From: Macrocybe gigantea
Lineage: Eukaryota; Basidiomycota; Agaricomycetes; Agaricales; Callistosporiaceae
NCBI GenBank assembly: GCA_011319805.1
Contig: SJRY01000235.1
Location: forward strand, 62,001-126,000
Length of the DNA stretch: 64,000 nucleotides
Direction of reading: 5' to 3'
The position numbers and the translations under genes were made by a program. This document shows, one piece after another, positions 1-10,051 of this stretch. The notes under the pieces were generated by a model. The model did not search any database and was not told the DNA's origin. It worked only from the letters and a program-made list of their open reading frames with translations. The first letter of the stretch is position 1, and every line of letters starts with the position of its first letter.

Positions 1-751
1 TGTGAAAGTCCAGCGCCGGACCTGTCTCCATGCCTAACATCGCAGCAGAAGGAAAGTATGAACGAAGACTTAGGTGCCGTTAATGGAGTTGCTCACCATG
101 GAAGACGTCCACGGGCTCTATTGTTTCGTCTCGTCCCATAAGGATATCGAGATGGATATTCGAAGGCGACATCGCCGACATGAGGGAGTTCTGTGACCAT
201 CATAAGATGATGCAAGTACAGCGAGGATGCCGATGACACGCACGGATGCGACAATTTTCCGTTCCATGAGCAGTCGCATAGGAGCATGCATGCCATAGGT
301 GTTTCGTTGCATCGTGAGCTTGGCGTTATCTTGCGTCGCCTCCCACTATCGAAGGATCAGTTGAGCAAAAGAGACCAAAGAATTCTAGCGACGCACGTTC
401 TCTAGGCGGTGTTTGAAGCTGCTGGGAGTCTCCACCTCTGCAGCGATGCTGCGAGGACCATACTGGAGTGTGTCATGGAGGCCGAGGTTGTTGGCGGTGG
501 CTTGGACGGAGGCGGACTTTGGCTTGGAAGGAGGCACGATACGGTAAGATGGTTCCTGCATAATATATCAGCAGCTGGGCTAGATATCTGCCTGACGATG
601 CGCACCATGGTCGTCGTTGGAAGGGATGGACGCGTAAGTGGTGGGACTGTGATGACACGCGTGACTAGCCCAGTTGTGTGACAGAAGCGGAGATCACGCT
701 GAACCAAAGACTCTCATTCAAAGGCCCTCTCCTCAGCTGCCCAAGGTCGCC
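1..751. other. left edge, no gene supported
   Basis: Short open frames of 60-100 codons occur on both strands, but none shows a recognisable motif, consistent splice sites or clear coding character. The stretch between about 400 and 700 is GC-rich and open on both strands. Part of it is probably the 5' leader and promoter of the gene that starts at 752. A terminal exon of an upstream gene cannot be excluded. Confidence 0.5.
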
Positions 752-3459
752 ATGAGCAGCACAAGGCCCTCCAGGTCAGCCAGCATCCCCATCCCGAGGA
801 GCTCTGCCTCCCCGATATACAACATCGATTCCGTCCTATCTATCCCTTTCGTCGCACCAGGTCCAGTCAGCCCCAGGTCCAGGCAGCAACAGCCGTTTCC
901 CCAGCGCGCGAGCGTCGATGATGGCAGCGGCCATCTCGCGGCCCTCGGCAGTCCAGCCCTCGCAGCCTCCCCAGGCAGATCCGTTCCCCGTTCCGTAACG
1001 CATCCCGGGAGCAGCTTCCATGGCAGAGTCGTCTCTGGGACCCCGTCGTCGGCGCACGCCGCTGCCACCGCCATCCGTACGTTCGAGCCGCGCGTCGTGC
1101 GGGGAACCTCTAGCAGCTTCGACGCCTCCCGCACCACCGACAACGCATGTCTGCCCTCCACCTCTGCCCCGTCCTCGTCTCGCATGCGCCGGCCCAGCGC
1201 CGCGGGCAGCAGCAGGGCTCCCAGTGCACAGAGATCGAGCCAGGTATTCTCGACGTCACCGCCCCCTCGCATCCCATGCCATTTCCTCGCCCCGCGTACC
1301 TCGAACACTCTGCATTGAGGCACCTCTTGCAGACGGAAGCTCCGCCCGCGCTTCCGGCAAGCCGCAAAACCGACCCGTCGTCGTCTTCGGCGACAGGTGT
1401 ATATGATTATTCGCATCCGCTCGTACATACGGCGGCTATGTCACCTCCCACGGATAGCGACGAGGAGAGCAACGTCAGTCCGCCGCGTGAGCTGCCATCT
1501 ACGTCCAGGACGATCACCTATCTGCCCCAACAGATGCTCAAGCTGCCTACTCGTTGGGACGAGCAGTTCCGCAATAGCCTTCTGAGCGTCTCCTCGGATG
1601 GTCGGGATCTCACATTCCACGGTTTGTCTTTCCGTTCAACAGTAATATGTGTCTGACGCGTCTGTGCCCGAAGGTGCATCATGCGCCGGTGATAGGGACG
1701 CGGCTGCTGCTAGAACTTCGTGCCCTATTCCTCCGGCTTGCGGTATTTATTACTATGAAGTAGAGATTGTAAGTAAAGGTCAGAAGGGGTAGGTGTAAAT
1801 TTACTCTTTTTTTCATCAGATGCTCATGCTCACGCTTCTGCAGACACATCAGTATCGGGTTCGTAGAATCACATATTTTTCTTCCTATCGTGTTCATGGC
1901 TCTATTGCAGGTTCGCTGCCCGCGATGTTAAATTATCCAGGCTTCCCGGATGGGAGGCCAACTCTTGGGCTACCATGGCGATGATGGATATTCCTTCGCT
2001 GCAGAAAAAAACGGGACGCCGTATGGTCCCACTTTTGGAAGTGCGTATCCATGATAATGTACTAATTCTCCGGCACGCCGAATAATCTCCGTTTCAGCTG
2101 GCGACATCATCGGTTGCGGAGTTGATTTCTCGACCTACAAAGCTTTCTTCACCAAGAATGGCTCTTTGATTGGTATGCAAGACTACCAGTAAACTCGGCT
2201 ATGCTGACTAACCTGGTTCTAGGCCACGTCTTTGACAACATCGGAAAGGACGTAGACCTGTATCCGTCCGTCGGCATGCGACACACCGGCGAAGCTATCC
2301 GCGTCAACTTTGGCCAAGATCCGTTCAAGTATGACATTGACTATCATGTTCAACAGCAGCGAAATACTGTGTGGTCAAAAATTCTTACTACGACGCTCGA
2401 TACCTCGTTGCTGGACGGTCCGCGTCTTTCACCAGATAGTTCATCCAAGGACAGCGCGGCAATCTCCTACGAGTCAAAGCCCAAAGTTCCTCTGTCAGCC
2501 GAGCAGACAAAGACGCTGCTCAACGAACTTATCGTTTCGTATCTTGCTCATCACGGATATGCCAAGACCGTCCGAGCCTTCAAGGCCCAGCAGAGCTCGT
2601 TCGAAAAAAGTCAGCCTGCCGAAAGCAAAGCAGAATCTTCTCGCGACGTGGACATGGAGAGCGTTTCGGTGGAGCGCACCGATTCATACGACATAGAGCG
2701 TCGTACGCAGATAGTGAACTCGGTCGTAACTGGTGACGTCGACTACGCTATCGCGCAAACAAAACTGCATTATCCGGCCGTCTTGGAAGCAGACGAAGGG
2801 CTTATACACTTCAAACTGCGGTGCAGAAAGTTCGTGGAGCTCATCTTAGAGGCGGCGGAGCTTAAAAAGAAATTGAGAAGCCGCATCATCGAGAGTGAGA
2901 GCGTGGCGGATGACATGGATGGGATATATGAGGACGGGATGAACATGGATGTTGATGATGACGCTTCTGTCCCGCAACCAGTTGTCACAAATGGATTCGG
3001 CGATCCTGCACGTGTGGCGAGCAAGGCGCAGACCGAAAACTCGACAGCGATGTATGAAGCGGCGCTGAATGAGGCGATAGCGTATGGCCAGGCTCTGTCA
3101 AACGACTTCAAGTCGGATACGAGGCCAGAAGTACGGCAGCATTTTAAACGAACCTTTTCCATCGTGGCCTGGGACGACCCTGCGACCGCAGGAGGCGTCG
3201 CATCGGAAGTTGTCGGCTATGATGCCAAGGTCGGCCTGGCGACGGAGTTGAATGAGGCGATTCTCAGTATGTATACTTTGATTCCCAATCGACGAATGTG
3301 CTCTTATCGCTTTCGACTCTAGAACATCAGGGTTTGCCAGCTCGTCCGGCCTTAGAGACTCTGTATCGGCACACAGCGGCATGCGTCACGCAGCTTGGAC
3401 TCCTGGGTGTGGGCTCTGCTGCGTTCGCCGACATGTCGAAGGAGTTCCTCGATGCGTAG
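752..3459 (+). CDS. RanBPM/Gid1-like SPRY-LisH-CTLH-CRA protein
   Basis: Homologue of RanBP9/10 and yeast Vid30/Gid1, the scaffold of the GID/CTLH ubiquitin ligase that degrades gluconeogenic enzymes. Order of parts: a Ser/Pro-rich disordered N-terminus (about 200 residues); a SPRY domain spread over several small exons ([44 protein letters not shown]); LisH ([15 protein letters not shown]); CTLH (about 2700-2880); an acidic insert; and a C-terminal CRA part ending [10 protein letters not shown]. Exons that can be placed: 752-1243, 1333-1621, 1674 onward, and a last junction that removes a GTATGT...CTCTAG intron near 3268. One base appears to be missing in the GGG run at 1967-1969: the frame breaks inside the conserved SPRY motif and is restored by one extra G. 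ATG 752 is the first Met in the open frame. Domain order makes the family call firm. Confidence 0.88.
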
Positions 3460-3754
3460 ACGGCTTGCCCCGCTTTGGTCTTTTTTTTTTCCTTTTGAAG
3501 TATTCATTGCTGAGTTATCGATCATCATACATCTGCGGACTTTCTGTCATATCTGTTGCTTAGCTCGACTCATTTTTTTCTCTTCGTTCTTGACTGTTTG
3601 TATTCTTTACCCTAATGAACTTGGGTTTTGTACGATAGGCACGTGATGTAATTGCAAACGAGGGGATATCTGATAAGCTGTAAATGGACTGCGATCGATC
3701 ATTGAATGATAATGCAGCAAGAACGAAGCCGGCCAAAAAATTGTTCAAGCAACC
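3460..3754. other. intergenic, 3' UTR and HEM3 promoter
   Basis: AT-rich with pyrimidine tracts just after the RanBPM stop. No coding signal. It must hold the terminator of the upstream gene and the promoter of HEM3. Confidence 0.5.
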
Positions 3755-4961
3755 ATGTCGTCCGCCGCTGAAGCAGCACCGTCCCAACGAACGTTCACTC
3801 TCGCATCGCGGGCTTCGCAGCTCGCCCAGATACAAACCAACATGGTGCTCGACGCGCTGAAAGCGCAGTACCCTGCGTCCGGAGCCGGACCGAAGTTCAC
3901 GACCTCCTTCATGTCCACCACGGGCGACAAGAACCAGTCTCAGGCTCTATACCTGCTCGGCGGGAAGGCGCTGTGGACGAAGGAGCTCGAGGTCGTGCTG
4001 AAGGAGCGTGCGGTGGACATGCTCGTGCATTCGCTCAAGGACGTGCCGACGACGCTGCCCGAGGGTTGCGTAATCGGCGCGATTCTGGAGAGGGAAGACC
4101 CGGTGGATAGTCTGGTCGTCAAGCGCGGCAAGCCGTGGAAGAGTCTAGAGGAGCTCCCTGAAGGTAGCGTCGTCGGAACAAGCAGCGTTCGCCGGGTCGC
4201 GCAGCTGAAGAGGAACTTTCCAAAGTTGCAGTTCCAGGACATGGTGAGTCCAAATCTTGCAAACGAATGGAAAACAGGAAAAAAAATCTTATCCCAAGAT
4301 GGTTCTCTTTTCCAGCGTGGCAACCTGTGAGTATCTCGACTTCTATTGTTCATGTGGTCGCTGTCTTATGCTGTGACTTCAACTCAGAAATACCCGTCTT
4401 TCAAAATTGGATGCACCGGAGAGTCCGTATGCTGCGTTGATACTCGCCAAAGCGGGTTTGGTCCGTCTGGGCATGGGCGACCGTATCACGGCTGATCTTG
4501 GCCCGCCTGTGCTCTACCATGCCGTCTCTCAAGGGGCGCTCGCAGTAGAAATCCGAGCAGATGACGCAGAGGCCTTGCAGCTCTGCGAGAAATTAACACA
4601 CTGGCAGACGAAGTGGAGGTGTCTCGCTGAGCGGTCGTGCTTGCGGGTCTTGGAGGGCGGATGCAGCGTTCCGATCGGCGTCGATACCAGCCTCACGGAG
4701 GACGAGGAAGGCGTCAAAGTGGGCACGCTGACGCTGGCGGCGTGCGTGACATCATTAAACGGGAAGCTGCATGTCGAGCACACGTTGAGGAACAAGGTCA
4801 CCTCCGCAGAGCAGGCTGAGGAAATGGGAAGAAACATTGCTCAGATATTGCTGCGCCAAGGAGCGAAGAAGATTTTGGACGAAGTGAACGAGGATCGGGC
4901 ACAGCGGATCAATGAGGCAAAAACGAGCGAGGCAGCCAATGTCGCTTCTGCACGAGAGTGA
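3755..4961 (+). CDS. HEM3: porphobilinogen deaminase (hydroxymethylbilane synthase)
   Basis: Third enzyme of heme synthesis: it polymerises four porphobilinogen molecules into hydroxymethylbilane in the cytosol. Exons 3755-4243, 4316-4326 and 4388-4961 give about 357 codons, a normal length for the family. Visible signatures: LASRASQLAQIQ at the N-terminus; STTGDKNQ; the HSLKDVPTTLPEG block; GTSSVRR; RGNLNTRLSKLD; and EGGCSVPIGV, whose Cys carries the dipyrromethane cofactor. The second exon is only 11 bp (it encodes RGN plus two bases of the next Leu), and including it recreates the family motif exactly. Start ATG 3755 precedes the conserved N-terminus by a short Ser/Ala-rich lead. No frameshift seen. 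Confidence 0.96.
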
Positions 4962-5340
4962 AAGCAAAGAGTGATCATGTATAATAGTACACTTTTCAAA
5001 GTAGTGACGACGTGAATGTATCGCGCTAACCACGCAGCCAGAGAAGGAGATAGTACACCAGCTAATTGTGACAAAGCAGGATATTTCAACTTGATCTACA
5101 TCCCCGCGAGCGCCTGCATAATCCTGTTCACAAAATTCGGAAGAGCAAGTGACTCTGTGGCGAGGAGGAAAAAAGACATTGAAGATGGAAAAAAAATTTC
5201 GAGGCGGTTTTAAATTGCGATGAATTTGTACATGTGTTGCAAAGTCTTTGGAATTATACAGGCGTCATTGCCGAGGTTGTGTACTCATTTAACTGCTGCT
5301 TGGTGGCTCCAACACCATCTCGTTATCGAGCCCTCGCGTC
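4962..5340. other. intergenic between HEM3 and UBE2W-like gene
   Basis: About 380 bp with A-rich tracts (for example near 5190) and no coding signal that I can support. The two genes are in tandem on the plus strand, so it holds the 3' end of HEM3 and the promoter of the E2 gene. Confidence 0.45.
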
Positions 5341-6237
5341 ATGGTGTCAATTTCCTCGAGGCGTTTGTCGAAGGAACTGGCAGAGATCAAGAATGAAGGG
5401 TGCCCCGTCGGTGCGAGCCATACCTTCCTGCCTCGTGTGGCATGCGAGGCCTTATTATCCGCTTCTCTGTCACCGTTTCCAACTTGTAGGGATCAACCTC
5501 GTGAAAGCCGATGACTTTGAAACGTGGTGGTTTACGATCGAAGTAATGGGCGAGTCTCTCTATAAAGTGCATGATTTCCTCGCAATGCTCTTCCAGCTCG
5601 GTCTTAATCGCGCTGCTCGATATCAGGACGAAGTTTATACCCTCCAATTCCGCTTCGACGCACATTATCCTATATCGTCGCCTGCTGTGCAGTTTGTGGT
5701 AGCTGATGGAAGAGAAGCTCCTATCCATCCAGTGCGCATCACTCTGATCTCTGCAAGTTCGTTCATTGTCTCATTAGACGGTGTCAACTATCGCGTAACA
5801 TAGCACGTCTATTCGAATGGACACGTAAGTGCGCGATATTCACTATGGATGACCGGCCCCGCTCATGCGTGACGGTTTCATTGAAAAAAAAAAGATTTGT
5901 GCTTCGATTCTGGGTAACGAATGGTCACCTGTCCTGAGCGTCGTGGCGGTTTGCATAACTCTGCAGAGCATGCTGGCCTCATGCAAGGTAAATTTTTCGT
6001 TTCAAAGGTAAGCGCGTTGTCGCTAATACAAACTCTCGAGCAGAAGAAGGAACGGTCAGTTATATGGACCTTGTCGTGGAAAGCTCTGGGTTGATTTCGA
6101 GTTTCCACGCTAGCCCGGTAGACAACGACCGATACATTCGCCATGCCCGGATAATCCAAAGAAGGCATGTTGACATAGTTTTCATCACTTTTGAAGAAAA
6201 TAATAACACGCACCTGATAGACACGATTCCATTATGA
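5341..6237 (+). CDS. ubiquitin-conjugating enzyme E2, UBE2W-like
   Basis: E2 of the UBE2W/plant UBC16 type, which conjugates ubiquitin to protein N-termini in animals. Seven exons splice in frame: 5341-5410, 5490-5566, 5627-5731, 5804-5824, 5895-5987, 6045-6055, 6114-6237, giving about 168 residues. Key parts: RRLSKELAEIKNEGCPVG (first helix), DEVYTLQFRFDAHYPISSP (UBC core), and HPHVYSNGHIC, with the catalytic Cys in the first codons of exon 5. HPH in place of the usual HPN is typical of UBE2W. The C-terminus (KKERPVDNDRYIRHA) also matches UBE2W. Exon 6 is only 11 bp. The acceptor before exon 5 follows a run of A residues, which is unusual. A protein-like open frame on the opposite strand (5387-5728) is a shadow of this gene. 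Confidence 0.9.
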
Positions 6238-6715
6238 TGGCAAGTCCATTTCGTCCTTCTGACCCGAATCAGGCTACTGACTTGCGATATGCACTCATTC
6301 AGATGACTCGTTCGTGACTTTTCCTCATCGCTCGCTGTTCCTGAAACTAAGTAGGCCAATGCAGAGTTTGAATGCCTAGTTCAAATGGGCAAATTCCTGT
6401 ACATATTTTGTTCTTTCTTTTCTCTCTGTATTTATTTAAGACTATTGCTGAAACCCTTGTGCCGTTAGAAGCACTGTATATAGTACATATCCTCCAAGTC
6501 GTGGATTTTGAACCTCGAGATACAATGAAGCTGATGTAGCATACAGGCCCTCGGAGATTGTCATAAAATGTGGAGATCGATGTCTCCAGTGAAAAAAGTA
6601 CACATGATGGAAAAACTGGAATGGAAAGAAAGCTAGTGTGAACGGACTCCTGAAGGAATGAGTGGAGAAGGGGACTACGTATGACGTGAAAGAAGAGAAT
6701 GCAACATAGAGATCC
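6238..6715. other. convergent intergenic region
   Basis: Lies between the stop codons of the E2 gene (+) and the copper-fist gene (-). T-rich around 6410-6440. It should contain both 3' UTRs. No supported gene; the open frame on the minus strand across 6442-6918 has no recognisable feature and overlaps the real 3' end of the copper-fist gene in another frame. Confidence 0.5.
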
Positions 6716-8171
6716 TTAGCAAGGACTCGCCTTGGCGGCGCAGCAACTCTGTACTGGCTCCATGAGAGGTTGGGACGGTGCCCGAGACGATGCCTGGGAC
6801 CGCTCGTTTCGGTGATCCTCACAACACCCATCACACGCCTTACCGCAAGCGCACCGGCCGTTCGGACAACCGCATCGGCCGCCGCAGCACTCCAGTTTCG
6901 GGACATTGACCAGGCCAAACGCGAGTCCGCGCTCGCCAGATGCCCTGGCTGCGTCGGGGTAGACAGTGACGTTCATGGGATCGAGGCGCATGGCGTTGCT
7001 GCCTGTCCTCCTGTTTGTCGGAGGCGAAGGCAGCGACGCAGCTCTTGCGAAGAACTGGTCGAGGTACGTCAGGGCAGCCGGCGTGCCTGACGTATGTTCG
7101 TGGGTAGGGAGGGCGATTCCGGAGCTGTGGTCGACGCATGTTCCGCATCCGTCGGCACAGTCCTTGCGGTCTTTGGCTGCATGCTCTGCACCGCGGTGCG
7201 TCACGCATCCCGGACACGCACAACGGAGTCCACAAGTGCATTCTGAACCCGCCAAAGAAGATATCTCGCTGATGGGCGGCATAATAGGGAATGAGGGGAT
7301 AGGGCCTGGTGCCTGTGAGGAAGAAGCGCTCGAAAGGTCAAGGATTGGCGGAAGTTCAAACGGGGGGTCAGCTTTGACGTCCTTGTACTGGGCACGCTTC
7401 GGAGAGTTGGGTCTTGGGGTCAGCGATCTCGATTCAGGAAGTGCTAATTCGACTGAAGTAGCCGTATTTGGTGCATCTTGCATGGCTGCGGCGTCAGCGA
7501 GGAGATCCAGTGACGGCCGTGATGTTGTGCGGCATTTACATTTCCATACGTTTCTGCAGGTGCACGGATTGAGAAGCGTGTCGACTGTGGTGGCGGTGGG
7601 AAGGCGAAAATCCCTCAGACATCAGCCATCTATATCGCGCACGGTCCGCGCAAAACTTACCTCGCTGACGGACATCGGGTGGGAGTATGCCGGAAGATGA
7701 AGAGGCCTGCATGACATCCTTTAATCCGTTGGGCAGCGCAGGGACAATAGGTATATATCGCTTCGCTGTGATACGTGGGCAATGTTTCAGCCAGAAACTG
7801 CTGCTAATGGACCCTGGTACACACATTTAGTTCCCGTGGACACTCTAAGCACCTGCACATCTTCCTTCTGTGTGCAGGTGCATTTAGAGTGAACCTTTTT
7901 GGACTGACGAAGTTCCCGGCATCGGTCGCACTGCGAAACAGGGCGGCCCTTCTTCTTGATTTCGAAGAGAGGTCGGTCGTTATGGCGGCATGAAGACGAG
8001 CGATGTCCTTTGATGCAGGATTCACTGCACGCTATACGTGAGATGCAAGGGCACGGCAAGAAAGGGTGGCAGCTGCGACGCACCAGGCAAACTTTTTGTT
8101 GTTGACATATACCTGCGATGGAGATGTGAGCCAGACACCAGAAGAAAGAATCGACGCGGTAAGCTCACCAT
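6716..8171 (-). CDS. copper-fist DNA-binding transcription factor
   Basis: Metal-responsive activator of the Ace1/Mac1/Cuf1 family. The copper fist is assembled over three exons: ATG alone (8171-8169), then 8112-8084, then from 8024. Spliced, it reads VYVNNKKFACESCIKGHR, then RHNDRPLFEIKKKGRP, then CDRCRELRQSKKVHSKCTC, with the zinc cysteines, KGHR and GRP motifs in place. Further on come Cys clusters of the kind that bind copper(I): NPCTCRNVWKCKCR near 7560; CTCGLRCACPGCVTHRG, which fits the Mac1/Cuf1 CxC...CxxCxxH repeat; and CCGGRCGCPNGRCACGKACDGCC near the C-terminus. These suggest copper sensing that could switch activation. The border between the exon with KCTC and the next one (around 7820-7860) could not be fixed. 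Confidence 0.88.
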
Positions 8172-8955
8172 CTCAACAGCTCTGGCGGTAGCTCCAACAG
8201 CCTCGCCCTGGACTGGGAAACGCGGAAAGTTATATAACAGCTAACAGAAACGGTTACTGCAAGGTTCTCACTGACTGGCTCATAAAAGGTCAGGTGATCA
8301 AATTCCAAATCTAGATCTGATCGCGTTGCTGTCGCAGGTCCATACCTTCCTTGCTGAAACGGATATCCACAGCACCTTTTATGCTGTAATTACTCAACGG
8401 CGAATACGGTTTATGGTTCACTATGCAGCTCACGACCGTCGCATAGAGTCTCATGATTATTCGCGATTTCTGACATGGAACCAATGACCTTTTGCCCTTT
8501 TGGTAAAGAGAAGTGCGGTGACACACAGAAGGAGGTGTCAAGATCTGGCTTTGTGTGATGACAGATGAATGGGCCTCATCAGCTGACCAATGCTCATCTG
8601 CCTGCGTCTGAGGTCCCCATCGACTGGAAGGCGTTCTGACTTACATCAAAAAATTCGGAACAGCTGATGAAAGCAGCATGAACGTCCTCATCTGAGTACG
8701 CTTGTGTTGGTAAACTATTGTATGTGACAGCCGCGGGACCTCCCACTGACGGCAGCAGACAGCTGGCTTCCACAGCCCATGGCATAATTCGCGGCCATGA
8801 TGCCTATTCCGGAGGACTGGAGAATCGACTCGATGCACTATCAGTAACCTGAAATAAAATCACAGCACTCCTGATGCTTCTAGACAGACATGTATTGTGC
8901 CATTCTAGCGAGTTACTCGTTACTTCTGAAGCTAGACAAACAAGAGACGCCGAGC
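8172..8955. other. intergenic, no gene supported
   Basis: About 780 bp between the 5' end of the copper-fist gene and the 3' end of NFU1. Minus-strand frames around 8600-8840 look weakly coding and run into a perfect GTAAGT donor-like site near 8650, but I found no matching acceptor and downstream exon, no start and no family resemblance. It probably contains the copper-fist promoter. Confidence 0.4.
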
Positions 8956-9930
8956 TCACGGTGAATCCTCTACCGCATTCTTGTTGTTGAGACGTTGCTC
9001 CAATTTATTGAATTCTTTTAGTGATATTTCTTCGTCCTCATCCATGACCTGTAACATTAACCGGAAATCAGTCTAGGGCAGTGAGCAATGAATGTTGTTT
9101 TGTTGACCTCCAGCACTCCTTTCACCTCAGGGATATAGTGCATCAGCATTCGCTCGATGCCACTCTTCAGCGTGACGGTGCTTGACGAGCAACCGCGACA
9201 ACTTCCTTTAAGCTTTAGCTTAACGAGTGCATCACCCTGTTCGTCGAAGCCACGATATTCGATATCGCCACCATCTTCCTGAATCGCAGGTCTGACCCGG
9301 GTTTCTAGCAGCTCCTTGATCATGGCCACCGTTTCGGAATCCGTAGGTAAGATGACCGTATCCTGTGGTCCCGCCATCTCGCGGTCCTCTTCGCTTCTGA
9401 AGAGAGGTTGTCCCGAGGAGAAAATTCCATTAAAAGCGAGTAGATCTCTGGTTTCAGCACCGACCACTGCAATTCCGAGTCCTTGGAAATGGTGACGAAG
9501 TCTGGGCCGTAAAAGACGCCTGTCACACCTTCCGCGCCCATTAGGCGCAACGCTAGAGGGGACTTGAGCGCCGCTTTTGTGTCGAGGAATTCGGCGGTGC
9601 CTTCGCCCATAACCGGCACTCCAGGGATGAATTTTAATGAGTCTTCATTAGGCGTCGTTTCTGTTTGAATGAACATGGAACGTGCTGTGCAAGTTAATAA
9701 TTGGGGTACTGCGTAATCCTTAGAAAATACTCACAAAGAGGTGGGTTTCTCCGGAACGCTGGCAAGGTGCAACGGACAAGGCCGTTGTTCTGTGGGGTTT
9801 GGAGGCTTCGACATCGGACAAATGTCGTGCTCAAGTTTCGGCTTGTAGAGCGGACGCCATCAGAAGCGAGTTTCAAACATCTCGTTCTAATCCTTGAGGA
9901 TGTTGTTATTGCCTGGCGGAGAGAGGACAT
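8956..9930 (-). CDS. NFU1: NFU1-type mitochondrial iron-sulfur scaffold
   Basis: Late-acting Fe-S cluster carrier of the mitochondrial matrix. Exons 9930-9735, 9684-9108 and 9048-8956. The first exon encodes an Arg/Ser-rich, acid-poor presequence. It is followed by the Nfu_N domain ([39 protein letters not shown]) and the NifU C-terminal domain with the cluster-binding CxxC (GSCRGCSSS) and [12 protein letters not shown]. The last exon encodes an acidic tail ending AVEDSP. The two domain frames do not join as written: one extra base in the AAAA run at 9421-9424 (T on the coding strand) restores [15 protein letters not shown]. Divergently transcribed from ALG1 across about 120 bp. Confidence 0.93.
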
Positions 9931-10051
9931 GGTTCGGAGTCAAGAGGCCAAGTTCGCGGATCGGTCTTCTGAGTAAAGCATGACATCACGTGGCCGATCA
10001 CTACCTGAAATGCGTCCAGCTGGAATTTGTCGATGCCCCGCCAATGCAGCC
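9931..10051. promoter_or_regulatory. NFU1/ALG1 divergent promoter
   Basis: Only 121 bp separate the two inferred start codons, so both genes must share this promoter region unless their transcripts start inside each other. An upstream in-frame ATG for ALG1 at 9980 would shorten it to 49 bp. Confidence 0.55.

Noticed and set aside
733..1428. 231-codon open frame on the minus strand
   Set aside because: It lies opposite the GC-rich, Ser/Pro-rich N-terminus of the RanBPM-like gene, which often keeps the other strand open. No motif.
5387..5728. Protein-like minus-strand frame that even offers splice sites
   Set aside because: The plus strand here encodes the UBC core with several family motifs and perfect intron phases. 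The minus frame is its mirror shadow.
6966..7700. 244-codon plus-strand frame
   Set aside because: It is opposite the copper-fist gene, whose Cys clusters and splicing are clear; a shadow.
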